Shown: piece by piece, positions 52,328 to 61,259 of the stretch | How the letters are laid out: the number at the start of each line of letters is the position of its first letter | How positions within the stretch are numbered: the stretch's first letter is position 1 | Source of the DNA: Psittacicella melopsittaci | GTDB taxonomy: Bacteria; Pseudomonadota; Gammaproteobacteria; Enterobacterales; Psittacicellaceae | Direction of reading: 5' to 3' | Assembly: GCF_003585925.1 (NCBI RefSeq) | Contig: NZ_NRJH01000023.1 | Coordinates: 1-64,000, forward strand | Length of the DNA: 64,000 nt | The notes under the pieces: generated by a model | The model's input: only the letters and a program-made list of their open reading frames with translations | Told to the model about the DNA's origin: nothing | Database searches by the model: none | Program-made: the position numbers and the translations under genes

Positions 52328-54204
52328 AAAAGTATGATGCAGAAGAACTGGTAATTCTTAAAGGTCTTGAACCTGTACAGCAAAGACCAGGAATGTATAC
52401 GATTACTACTAACCCTAATCATCTGCTCCAAGAAGTACTTGATAACTCTGTCGATGAAGCAATTAATGGTTTTGGGAATAAAATAAAAGTTACTCTTTAT
52501 CCAGATAATAGTGTAGAAGTTAATGATAATGGTCGTGGTATGCCTGTAAATATTCATAAAGAAGAAGGCGTATCAGGAGTAGAAGTTATTTTGACTCGTC
52601 TGCATGCTGGGGGTAAGTTTAATAGTTCTAACTATGGTTTTACTGGTGGTCTGCACGGGGTAGGGGTAACTGTTGTTAATGCCCTTTCAAGCAAATTAGA
52701 AGTGACCGTAAAGCGCGAAGGCAAAATTCACTTTATGCGTTTTAATTATGGTAAGCCAGAAGCACCACTTAAAGTAATAGGTAAATGTCCAAAATATGAA
52801 ACAGGAACTAGTGTACGCTTTTGGACAGATCCTAAATACTTTGATAGTGAAAAATTTGATATTAAAGCTTTAAATCGCATCTTTGAAGCTAAAGCTATAC
52901 TTGCTCCAGGCTTAGAAATCGAATTTTATGATCAACTCCATAAAACGCAACAAATTTGGTTGTATGAAAATGGTATGGAAGAGTTTTTACTAAAACATTT
53001 AGAAGAAGACTTTTTACCTAATCCAGTTTTTACAGCCCATGCCAAAGGTGAAAACGAAGAACTTGATGTAAGTTTTGCCTGGAAATTTGGTTCTCCTGTG
53101 GTAGTTAACCAAGCCTTTACTAACTTAATCCCCAATAACCTAGGAGGAACCCATGTCAATGGTTTGCGCTCTGGGATTTTAGAAGCAGTACGTGATTTTT
53201 GTAATCTACACGATCTTCTCGATAAAAAAACCAGTCTAGTTGCCGATGATGTATGGAATCACTGTAACTTTATTCTCTCGTTAAAAATGCGTGAAGCACA
53301 ATTCCAAGGACAAACTAAAGAAAAGCTTACTTCACGTGCAGCTTCGGCATTTGTTAATATTCAAGTTAAGGACTCTTTTACTATTTGGTTAAACCAAAAT
53401 ATTAACCTTGCTAAAGAGCTAGTGCAAGTGTTTATTAACAATGCTCGCGATAGAATTGCCAAAGAAAATAAAGTAGTGCGGAAAAAAGTTAGTTCGGGTC
53501 CGCGTTTACCTGGTAAATTAACTGACTGCATTTCTTCAGATCTTTCTCGCACCGAACTCTTTATTGTTGAGGGGAACTCGGCAGGCGGATCTGCTCGCAT
53601 GGCACGCAATAAAGAATTCCAAGCAATTCTACCGTTACGAGGAAAAATTCTTAACACTTGGGAAGTTTCTTCAAACGAAGTATTAAAAAATAACGAAGTG
53701 CATGATATAGCCGTGGCTATAGGACTAGATCCAGACTCTACAGATTTAAGTGGCTTACGCTATGGCAAAATTTGTATTCTTGCCGATGCCGATAGTGATG
53801 GGGCTCACATTTCTACATTAATTTGTGCCTTATTTATGAAGCACTTCCCGACTTTAATCGACCATGGACATGTGTATGTTGCTTTACCACCTTTATTCCG
53901 TATTGATGTGGGAAGTAAAGTACACTATGTTTTAGATGAATCGGAAAAAAATGCCGTTCTTGCCAAATATAAAAATAATAAAAACATTCGAATCACGCGC
54001 TTTAAAGGGTTAGGGGAAATGAATCCAGATCAATTAAGAGAAACTACCCTAGATCCAAATAACCGAAGATTATTACAACTACGCTGGAATCACGATCGCC
54101 AAAACGCAGAAAAAATGGTCGATATGCTCTTGGCTAAACGTCGAGCTAGTGACCGTCGTGATTGGTTAGAAGCAAAAGGTGATGTGACTAAAGTAAGTGA
54201 TTAA
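52324..54204 (+). CDS. parE: DNA topoisomerase IV subunit B ParE (EGNSA variant)
   Basis: ATPase and Toprim subunit of the chromosome-decatenating topoisomerase. GHKL ATP-binding motifs: [40 protein letters not shown]; Toprim part: [74 protein letters not shown]. 626 residues (E. coli 630). ParE is favoured over GyrB because it lacks the long GyrB insert and is followed by parC. The motif is EGNSA where nearly all relatives have EGDSA; the equivalent Asp to Asn change is a quinolone-resistance substitution in GyrB and ParE. Confidence 0.96.
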   Translation: MKKYDAEELVILKGLEPVQQRPGMYTITTNPNHLLQEVLDNSVDEAINGFGNKIKVTLYPDNSVEVNDNGRGMPVNIHKEEGVSGVEVILTRLHAGGKFNSSNYGFTGGLHGVGVTVVNALSSKLEVTVKREGKIHFMRFNYGKPEAPLKVIGKCPKYETGTSVRFWTDPKYFDSEKFDIKALNRIFEAKAILAPGLEIEFYDQLHKTQQIWLYENGMEEFLLKHLEEDFLPNPVFTAHAKGENEELDVSFAWKFGSPVVVNQAFTNLIPNNLGGTHVNGLRSGILEAVRDFCNLHDLLDKKTSLVADDVWNHCNFILSLKMREAQFQGQTKEKLTSRAASAFVNIQVKDSFTIWLNQNINLAKELVQVFINNARDRIAKENKVVRKKVSSGPRLPGKLTDCISSDLSRTELFIVEGNSAGGSARMARNKEFQAILPLRGKILNTWEVSSNEVLKNNEVHDIAVAIGLDPDSTDLSGLRYGKICILADADSDGAHISTLICALFMKHFPTLIDHGHVYVALPPLFRIDVGSKVHYVLDESEKNAVLAKYKNNKNIRITRFKGLGEMNPDQLRETTLDPNNRRLLQLRWNHDRQNAEKMVDMLLAKRRASDRRDWLEAKGDVTKVSD

Positions 54205-54212
54205 TAAATTTT

Positions 54213-56480
54213 ATGAGTGAAATTAACAACAATATCAATTACGAAGGCGTAGAAGAGTTTGACTTAGCAACCTATTGTGAAGATGCTTACTTAAACTATG
54301 CTACCTATGTAATTAAAGATCGTGTTTTACCTTATATTGGCGATGGTTTAAAACCTGTACAAAGACGTATTATCTATACCATGGCTATCGAAGGGATTAA
54401 CAGTAAAGAGAAAAAGAAAAAATCTGCTTATACTGTTGGGCAAGTGTTAGGTCGTTTCCACCCACACGGAGATTTAGCTTGTTATGAGTCTCTGGTAATC
54501 ATGGCACAAAACTTTTCTTACCGTTACCCTTTAGTAAGTGGACAAGGTAACTTTGGGGAATTATTTAACCCTAAAGGTTTTGCGGCCATGCGTTATACTG
54601 AATCTTTTCTTAGCCCTTATGCTAAAAGTTTACTGCGAGAATTAAATGCAGGTAATGTAGACTTTGAGCCTAACTATAATGGGGATGAAAAAGAACCAGT
54701 ATACTTACCTTCGCTCTTACCAAATATTTTATTAAATGGAACTACAGGGATAGCCGTGGGTATGGCTACCGATATTCCACCTCACAATGTAAATGAAATT
54801 GTCGATGCTTGTTGTCTTTTAATTGACGAACCTAAAAGCGGTCTTGAGCAAGTAATGCAATATGTTAAAGGTCCAGATTACCCAACAGGTGCCGAAATTA
54901 CTAATAGCTACCAAGAGCTGTATGAAATTTATAAAACAGGGCGTGGTACTATTCGTCAACGTGCAGTTTGGCATCAAGAAAAGGATCAAATTATTATTAC
55001 TGAGCTCCCAGCTCAGTCAGCGACAACTTTAATTCCTAAAATTGCCGAATTAATTCAAAGCAAAAAAACGCCTCAAATTGAAGATGTTCGCGATGACTCT
55101 TCCGAAAATGAAGTAAGAGTTGTGTTACAACTTAAATCCTCGCGCGTAGACGGTCAAAGCCTAATGCAACAACTTTTTGTGCAAACAGATTTAGAGAAAA
55201 CCCAAAGAGTTAATCTAAATATGATTGGCTTAAATGATCGCCCTGCAGTTAAAGGCTTAGTGGAAATCCTTAACGAATGGATAGAGTTTAGAAAAATTAT
55301 TGTTCGTCGTCGTTATGAGCACCGCCTAGAAAAAGTAGCTGCCGAGCTCATGCGTATTGCAGGCTTTTTAATTGCCTTTAATAATCTCGAGCAGGTAATT
55401 GCTATAGTTCGTAATAGCGAAAAACCTAAAGATGAGTTAATGGCAACCTTTTCTCTAACTGAAGAACAAGCTACGGCAATTCTTGACTTACGTGTACGTA
55501 ACCTTGCTAAACTTGAAGAACAAGCTTTACGTAAACAAGAGCAAGAGTTACTCAAAGAACAAAAACAAATCAATAGCTTGTTAGCAAGTAAAGCTAAATT
55601 CAACCAACAGGTTAAAAAAGAACTTCTGGCTGCCAAAGAAGAATTTGGTAATCCACGTCTGAGTAAGCTTGTCGAACGTGAAGCAGCCAAACCTGTAGAA
55701 GTACAAGAAGAAATTAGCCAAGAACCAGTGACGGTTGTTATTTCTAAACAAGGTTGGATTCGTTGTGGTAAAGGACATGGTTTAAATTTAGAGAATTTAA
55801 ACTACCGCAATGGGGATGAATTTGCTCAAATGCTCGAGTGCCAAACTACCGATACTATTTACTTTATAGACTCAACAGGTAGATCTTATAGTCTTATGGC
55901 TAACACTCTTCCGAGTATGCGAGGCTATGGTGAAGCAATTACTGCCTTTTTCAAGCTTCCTGATCAAGCAAGCATTCGTGGCATGTTTACTGCTGAGCCA
56001 AAACAATTTGTTCTTTTAAGTTCAACTTCAGGGGATGGCTTTTTAACTGAGGTAGAAAACTTTGAGACTAAATCTAAAGCTGGACGCAATGTTTTTACTT
56101 TAAAAGAACAAGCTCAACTTCTTGCTCCTATTGTTTTACCTGCTGACTTTAGTTTAGAGGTAGAAAATGGTAAGTTTGAGTGTTTACCTATTACTAATAA
56201 AGGACGTTGCTTAAAATTTGAAGTAAAAGAAATTCCAAGTCGTGCTAAAGGCTCGGGAGTTAAACTAATTAATATTAATAGCAAAGATTTTACGAGCAAC
56301 CAAGAATGGTTAAAATATCTCTTTGTGGTTGATCTTAATAATTCACTCCAAATTAAAAACGGCAGTCGCAAGTCTAACATTAGCGTAAATGATTTAAATA
56401 AAGTAAAAAGTACACGCGGTAATAAAGGACGAAATATTATTAAAGGCCTTACCGATAACTCAGTTATTTTAATCAAATAA
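54213..56480 (+). CDS. parC: DNA topoisomerase IV subunit A ParC (Leu at the Ser80 position)
   Basis: Breaks and rejoins DNA through an active-site Tyr in [74 protein letters not shown] and [13 protein letters not shown] are standard. 755 residues (E. coli 752), with the C-terminal beta-pinwheel. The quinolone-resistance region reads [10 protein letters not shown], giving Leu88 (codon TTA) where E. coli ParC has Ser80; the acidic residue four positions later is retained. 8 bp after parE. Confidence 0.96.
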   Translation: MSEINNNINYEGVEEFDLATYCEDAYLNYATYVIKDRVLPYIGDGLKPVQRRIIYTMAIEGINSKEKKKKSAYTVGQVLGRFHPHGDLACYESLVIMAQNFSYRYPLVSGQGNFGELFNPKGFAAMRYTESFLSPYAKSLLRELNAGNVDFEPNYNGDEKEPVYLPSLLPNILLNGTTGIAVGMATDIPPHNVNEIVDACCLLIDEPKSGLEQVMQYVKGPDYPTGAEITNSYQELYEIYKTGRGTIRQRAVWHQEKDQIIITELPAQSATTLIPKIAELIQSKKTPQIEDVRDDSSENEVRVVLQLKSSRVDGQSLMQQLFVQTDLEKTQRVNLNMIGLNDRPAVKGLVEILNEWIEFRKIIVRRRYEHRLEKVAAELMRIAGFLIAFNNLEQVIAIVRNSEKPKDELMATFSLTEEQATAILDLRVRNLAKLEEQALRKQEQELLKEQKQINSLLASKAKFNQQVKKELLAAKEEFGNPRLSKLVEREAAKPVEVQEEISQEPVTVVISKQGWIRCGKGHGLNLENLNYRNGDEFAQMLECQTTDTIYFIDSTGRSYSLMANTLPSMRGYGEAITAFFKLPDQASIRGMFTAEPKQFVLLSSTSGDGFLTEVENFETKSKAGRNVFTLKEQAQLLAPIVLPADFSLEVENGKFECLPITNKGRCLKFEVKEIPSRAKGSGVKLININSKDFTSNQEWLKYLFVVDLNNSLQIKNGSRKSNISVNDLNKVKSTRGNKGRNIIKGLTDNSVILIK

Positions 56481-56486
56481 TTTTTT

Positions 56487-56516
56487 AAAGGTGGATTCTG
56501 AAAGTCCACCTTTTTT
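56487..56516 (+). terminator. Terminator after parC
   Basis: AAAGGTGGA / TCCACCTTT with a 9-base loop, followed by T residues. Confidence 0.9.
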
Positions 56517-56656
56517 ACTCATTTAGGCATAAATAGTTATGCAAATTCTTTTCATTAGTTGTAAAATATACAACTAGACAAAATACTCTATAAACTCATT
56601 TTTTTTGATTGTATTAACCCTATTCAAGCAGTAGCTTGATTTACCTAATTTAGAAT

Positions 56657-58012
56657 ATGTCACAAGACTCGAACTACATTGTAGCCAAATTTGGTGGCAC
56701 CTCAGTTGCCGATTACGATTCAATGTTAAATTGTTTTAACATTATTAATAGCGACCCTAATGTACGAGTAGTAGTTCTTAGCGCAAGCGCAGGAGTTACG
56801 AATTTACTTGTTGAATTAGCGTCTGGCTGTGACACAGAAAGAAGAAAAGAAATCATTGAGAAAATACGTATTATTCAATTTAATATTATCAATCGTCTTC
56901 AATTCCCAGAAGAGATTGCTCAACGTATTGAATCTTGCTTAAATCACATTTCCAGCCTTTCTGAAGCGGCTAGTTTATCAACAAATGAAGCTCTAGCAGC
57001 TGCTATTGTTGGTCATGGTGAACTTATGTCAACTATGATCTTTACTCACTTATGTAAAGAACAAGGTGCTCGTGCAGAATATTTAGATGCACGTGATGTA
57101 ATTAAAACCAATGCCAACTTTTCTGAAGCTCAAGTTATTTTAGAACGTACTTTAGAAAATGCAGATAAAGTTTTATCATTATTAGCTGACCATGAAGCTA
57201 AAATCATTACTCAAGGCTTTATTGGTCAAGAGGAAGAAGGAAAAACAACTTTATTAGGTCGCGGTGGCTCTGACTACTCAGCTGCTTTATTTGCTGAAGT
57301 TATTAAAGCTAAAGCTTGTCATATTTGGACGGATGTAGCAGGTATTTATACTACCGACCCACGCATTGTTCCTAACGCTAAACGTATTGAAACTATTAGC
57401 TTTAAAGAAGCTTCTGAAATGGCTATTTTTGGAGCTAAGGTATTACACCCAGCAACAATTTTACCTGCTGTGCGTGCAGATATTCCTGTATTTATTGGTA
57501 ATAGTAAAGATCCAAAAGCAGGTGGTACTTGGATTAGCAAAAATGTTGATAATCCACCAACTTTCCGTGGTGTTGCTTTTAAACGTAATCAATCAATTTT
57601 AACTATTTCTAGCTTAAGAATGCTTGGTGCTTCAGGATTTTTATCTAAAGTATTTAGCATCTTCTCAAAATACAATGTGGTAATTGATTGTGTTACTACC
57701 TCAGAAGTTGCTCTGGCTGTAACTGTAGACCATAAACAAAATCAAGGTCACGGTTCATTAAATAACCCAGAACTACTAGCTGAATTACACGAACTAGGTT
57801 CAGTTAAAATCGAACACGATTATAGTTTAATTGCTTTAATTGGTAATAAATTATCTCAAACTTCAGGTCTAAGCAAAGCTTTACAAGCTCTAGATAACTG
57901 TACTTTCCGTATGGTTTGTCAAGGAGCAAGTGACTATAATATTTGCTTCTTAGTGCCTGCAGAAAAAGCAGACTCTACAATTATTCAATTACATAAAAAC
58001 CTATTTGAATAA
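56657..58012 (+). CDS. lysC: Lysine-sensitive-type aspartokinase LysC
   Basis: Phosphorylates aspartate, the first step to lysine, meso-DAP, threonine and methionine. 451 residues, the length of E. coli LysC (449) and without a fused homoserine dehydrogenase domain. Signatures: IVAKFGGTSVADYDSML, VVLSASAGVTNLLVELA, GHGELMSTMIF, TLLGRGGSDYSAAL, IWTDVAGIYTTDPR, then the tandem ACT domain (VIDCVTTSEVALAVTVD, MVCQGASDYNICFLVP). Full-length similarity to LysC favours lysine feedback. The 140-base leader has no recognisable lysine riboswitch. Confidence 0.95.
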   Translation: MSQDSNYIVAKFGGTSVADYDSMLNCFNIINSDPNVRVVVLSASAGVTNLLVELASGCDTERRKEIIEKIRIIQFNIINRLQFPEEIAQRIESCLNHISSLSEAASLSTNEALAAAIVGHGELMSTMIFTHLCKEQGARAEYLDARDVIKTNANFSEAQVILERTLENADKVLSLLADHEAKIITQGFIGQEEEGKTTLLGRGGSDYSAALFAEVIKAKACHIWTDVAGIYTTDPRIVPNAKRIETISFKEASEMAIFGAKVLHPATILPAVRADIPVFIGNSKDPKAGGTWISKNVDNPPTFRGVAFKRNQSILTISSLRMLGASGFLSKVFSIFSKYNVVIDCVTTSEVALAVTVDHKQNQGHGSLNNPELLAELHELGSVKIEHDYSLIALIGNKLSQTSGLSKALQALDNCTFRMVCQGASDYNICFLVPAEKADSTIIQLHKNLFE

Positions 58013-58035
58013 ATTTTGTATCTTTAGGAAATCAA

Positions 58036-58656
58036 ATGCGTATTACAATCCCAACTTATTTCACCCTGTTTAGGTTAGTTCTTATACCTTTAATGGTCGT
58101 GATTTATTTTATTTTGCCATCTCGTCCAGCTCACTTTTACACGGCATTGATCTTTTTAATCGCCTCGGTAACTGACTGGATTGACGGTTTTTTAGCACGA
58201 CGTCTCAATGCAGTTTCTAACTTTGGTCGTTTTCTAGATCCGGTGGCAGATAAATTAATTGTCTGTGTTGCTTTGGTTTTAATTGTCTATGAATACACCA
58301 AAAGCCCATTTTTAGAGCATAACGATGTGCTTGTGACTATAGCAGCTATTATCGTTTTATGTCGTGAGATTATAGTCTCTTCTTTAAGAGAATGGATGGC
58401 AAGTCTAGGACAGTCTTCAAAAGTAGCTGTATCTTACTTAGGTAAAATAAAAACTACAGCGCAAATGACTTCGATTTGCTTTTTATTATGGAGACCAAAT
58501 CGTTACTCTGACATTTATATGGGAATGAATTGGATTGAATATACTAGCATAGCTCTAGTATGGCTTGCGGTAGTCTTAACCCTTTGGTCGATGATCGACT
58601 ATCTAGTTATAGGCATTAAATCTGTAAGCGAAGTAGAAAAAAATCAACAACAGTAA
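58036..58656 (+). CDS. pgsA: CDP-diacylglycerol-glycerol-3-phosphate phosphatidyltransferase PgsA
   Basis: Makes phosphatidylglycerolphosphate, precursor of the phosphatidylglycerol used by Lgt. The CDP-alcohol phosphotransferase signature is complete: DWIDGFLARRLNAVSNFGRF then LDPVADK (D-G-x2-A-R-x8-G-x3-D-x3-D). 206 residues, four or five membrane helices; REIIVSSLREWMASLGQ and LGKIKTTAQM match PgsA rather than phosphatidylserine synthase. 23 bp after lysC, in one unit. Confidence 0.94.
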   Translation: MRITIPTYFTLFRLVLIPLMVVIYFILPSRPAHFYTALIFLIASVTDWIDGFLARRLNAVSNFGRFLDPVADKLIVCVALVLIVYEYTKSPFLEHNDVLVTIAAIIVLCREIIVSSLREWMASLGQSSKVAVSYLGKIKTTAQMTSICFLLWRPNRYSDIYMGMNWIEYTSIALVWLAVVLTLWSMIDYLVIGIKSVSEVEKNQQQ

Positions 58657-58672
58657 ATTGCGCATTTGAAAA

Positions 58673-58705
58673 AAGGTCTCGAGATTTCTCTCGGGACCTT
58701 CATTT
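58673..58705. terminator. Bidirectional terminator between pgsA and the efflux operon
   Basis: AAGGTCTCGAGA / TCTCGGGACCTT (one G-T pair) with a short loop lies between convergent genes. Confidence 0.8.
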
Positions 58706-58719
58706 ATTTGTGTGTTGTT

Positions 58720-60132
58720 CTAATTGTTGGCACTCCAACCGCCACCTAAAGCTTTATATAAAGAAAGCATGTTAACGGCAGCTTGATACTTGCTGTTAAT
58801 TAAATTAAGCTGTACTTTATACTTATCTAGAGTAGCGTTTATGGCGTCGCCTAAAGTTTTATCGCCGTATTTATAGAGCTCATAAAACTGTTGATCTTGG
58901 CTTGTTGCATAAGCAAAAGCTTGCTCATAATGACTACGTTGTTCACCTAAGCTATATTGGAGTTGATAAGCATTTTCTACGTCGGCAAGAGCTTGCAGTA
59001 AATTCTTATCATAATTAATCATAGCTTGTCTTAAGGCAGCATTTGAGGCAACTACATTGGCTTTAATACGACCATTAGTAAAAATAGGCAGTTGAATATT
59101 TAAACCTAAAATTCCTGAAGCCCCACTAGCATAGTCCAGACCATCACTTAACTCAATTCTCCCCCCCATGCCTAAGAAATTAAGGGTAAAGCGAGGATAG
59201 TAATCAGCTTTAGCCGAAGCAACTTTAGCAGCTGCAGCTTCAACTAACTGAGCATTAGCTCTTAAGTCAGGACGACGATTTAATAAATCTGAAGGCTGTG
59301 CCCCTGGAATAGCAGGAAGATTAAAGGCATAATCTGGATTTACAACTAGAGTAAATTTTTCTGGAACATTACCCGTTAAAATTGCTAGCTGACGTACTAA
59401 AGAGTCTCTTTGAGCAGGAAATGTAGCTAGGCTTGCTTTTAGGCTTGCAACTTGCTGTTTAACCTGGAGAAGATCACTATAGTAGGTTTGCCCTGCGTTA
59501 TAACGTCCTGCCACATAAGCTTCAAGTTTTTGCAGTTGTTCTAATTGTGCATTTAACACTTGAATTTGCTGTGTAACCGCAATCAGTTGAAAATAGGTTT
59601 GAGCAATTTGAGCAGTAATTAATAATTGCGTCCCGTAAAACTGATCTTGACTTGCTAAAGCCGTATGATAAGCAGCATCGGCATCAGAGCGTTTTTTACC
59701 AAAAATATCCACTTCCCAAGAAGCGTTAATTCCTCCCACTAGCATACTTCGATTGGAGTATGGCAGTTCAAAGACATTTGGCTCAGTTTCGACTTTACTT
59801 CTACTCACCGAACCCTGTCCTACTACCCCTAGCGAAGGTCCTAAATCGGCTTTACTAAGATTACTTTGTGCCAAAGCCTGTTCTAATTTAGCTTGAGCTG
59901 AGGCTAAATCCAAGTTATTTTTTAAACCTTGCTCTATTAAATTTGTTAATACAGGATCATTCCAGTTTAGCCACCAACTTTCTAAGTTTTGTCTATTTTG
60001 GTCAGCTCCTGCAGTTTGAACATTAGTGAACTTATCAGGAAGTTGCACACTTGATGTTTGACTTACATTAGTAGAGCACGCTGCTAAGGTTAAAGCGATT
60101 ACCACTAGTGCCGAAGATGTAAATAATTTCAT
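58720..60132 (-). CDS. Outer-membrane efflux lipoprotein (TolC/NodT family)
   Basis: Forms the outer-membrane channel of a tripartite exporter. The signal peptide ends in a lipobox, LTLAACSTN, so the mature protein starts with an acylated Cys near residue 19. The family pattern follows: WWLNWNDPVLTNLIEQGLKNN, long coiled helices with LASAQAKLEQALAQSN, SWEVDIFGKKRSDADAAY, AQTYFQLIAVTQQI, NRRPDLRANAQLVEAAAAKV and QLPIFTNGRIKANV. 470 residues, typical of the family. Last gene of the operon, 2 bp after the permease. The operon suggests it docks to the ABC transporter through an adaptor encoded beyond the window. Confidence 0.92.
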   Translation of the reverse strand: MKLFTSSALVVIALTLAACSTNVSQTSSVQLPDKFTNVQTAGADQNRQNLESWWLNWNDPVLTNLIEQGLKNNLDLASAQAKLEQALAQSNLSKADLGPSLGVVGQGSVSRSKVETEPNVFELPYSNRSMLVGGINASWEVDIFGKKRSDADAAYHTALASQDQFYGTQLLITAQIAQTYFQLIAVTQQIQVLNAQLEQLQKLEAYVAGRYNAGQTYYSDLLQVKQQVASLKASLATFPAQRDSLVRQLAILTGNVPEKFTLVVNPDYAFNLPAIPGAQPSDLLNRRPDLRANAQLVEAAAAKVASAKADYYPRFTLNFLGMGGRIELSDGLDYASGASGILGLNIQLPIFTNGRIKANVVASNAALRQAMINYDKNLLQALADVENAYQLQYSLGEQRSHYEQAFAYATSQDQQFYELYKYGDKTLGDAINATLDKYKVQLNLINSKYQAAVNMLSLYKALGGGWSANN

Positions 60133-60134
60133 AT

Positions 60135-61259
60135 TTAACCTTGTTTTGCTAACATGGATTTAAATTTTCTGAAAGCTATGACAATAAATACTGATCCTAA
60201 TGCCAGAAGTTTAACTAAGTTCAACCACACATCAGATAAACTAGCATGACGATAAATAATATCAGCCATATAATCATTGAAAATAGTAGTTGGGAAAAAT
60301 TGGCTAACCACATATGCTAAAGTAGGCATATTTTCTACTGGAGATAAAGCCCCAGAGAGCATATTTAACACAACATATACAGGGATACAAATTAACGCAA
60401 ATTGCGGTAAAGTTGGGGCTGCTACAGCCATAACTATTCCCAATGAAGATACTGAGAATAAAAATACAGCAGCTCCTAAAATGAAGAGAGGAATTTGCGT
60501 TAGAGGATAAGGCACGCCTATGACTAATTTAATCATAATAATTAGCGATAGCGTAGCGGCTAAAAGTAATACTAAACTATTAGAAATAATTTTAGCGGTT
60601 GCTATTTCACTAGTATTTACAGGCATTACCAGTAAGTGTTCAATAGTTCCTCTTTCTTTTTCCCTAATAATTGCTGCTCCTACCAATAACAGAATCAGTA
60701 AGGTCATAAAGCCTGAAATCTGATTGGTTCCCATATACCAGCTACTGTAATAGTTAGGGTTATAGAGAACATTTATCTCAGGATCCAGAGGTAAAGATAT
60801 ATTTTGTTGCTTAAAGTAGCTTCTAATTTCGGAAGTAAAAATTTGATTAATATAGGACGAACCAACATTAGCTAAGGTCATAGAAGTAGCATCAACTAAA
60901 ACTTGAATCTTAGGATTTTGTTGTTTCAAATAATCAGCTTCAAAATTAGGCGGAAAAACTATAATAAATGTATAGTTTCCCTGATCCATGTTTTTGTCTA
61001 TATCTTTATAGTTTATTTCTTCAACTTTTTTAAAACTAGGCTCTCTTAAACTATCTCGGAGTCTGTAAGTTAAACTTGATTTATCATAGTCAACTACAGC
61101 TACTGCCCCATTTTTTATCTCGGTAGTTGGCATACTAGCAATTGAATATACAGCCATTGAGAATAAATAAACAATTAAGGCAATTAGAATAGGATCTGAA
61201 AACAGACTACGAAATTCTTTCATGGATAAGTAAAAGACATTTTTAAACCAGGTTTTCAT
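60135..61259 (-). CDS. ABC-2 type permease (YhhJ-like)
   Basis: Membrane component of an ABC-2 exporter. 374 residues: helix near the N terminus (FSDPILIALIVYLFSMAVY), a large periplasmic domain (VAVVDYDKSSLTYRLRDSL, VLVDATSMTLANVGSSYI), then five helices at the C-terminal half with the family motif REKERGTIEHLLVMPVNTSEI. This is the layout of E. coli YhhJ, which partners the RbbA fusion ABC protein. Its ATG directly abuts the stop of the upstream gene, so translation is coupled. The substrate is unknown. Confidence 0.9.
   Translation of the reverse strand: MKTWFKNVFYLSMKEFRSLFSDPILIALIVYLFSMAVYSIASMPTTEIKNGAVAVVDYDKSSLTYRLRDSLREPSFKKVEEINYKDIDKNMDQGNYTFIIVFPPNFEADYLKQQNPKIQVLVDATSMTLANVGSSYINQIFTSEIRSYFKQQNISLPLDPEINVLYNPNYYSSWYMGTNQISGFMTLLILLLVGAAIIREKERGTIEHLLVMPVNTSEIATAKIISNSLVLLLAATLSLIIMIKLVIGVPYPLTQIPLFILGAAVFLFSVSSLGIVMAVAAPTLPQFALICIPVYVVLNMLSGALSPVENMPTLAYVVSQFFPTTIFNDYMADIIYRHASLSDVWLNLVKLLALGSVFIVIAFRKFKSMLAKQG

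Noticed and set aside
56517-56656. Lysine riboswitch upstream of lysC
   Set aside because: The 140-base leader is too short and lacks the conserved lysine-aptamer stems; only scattered AT-rich sequence is seen.
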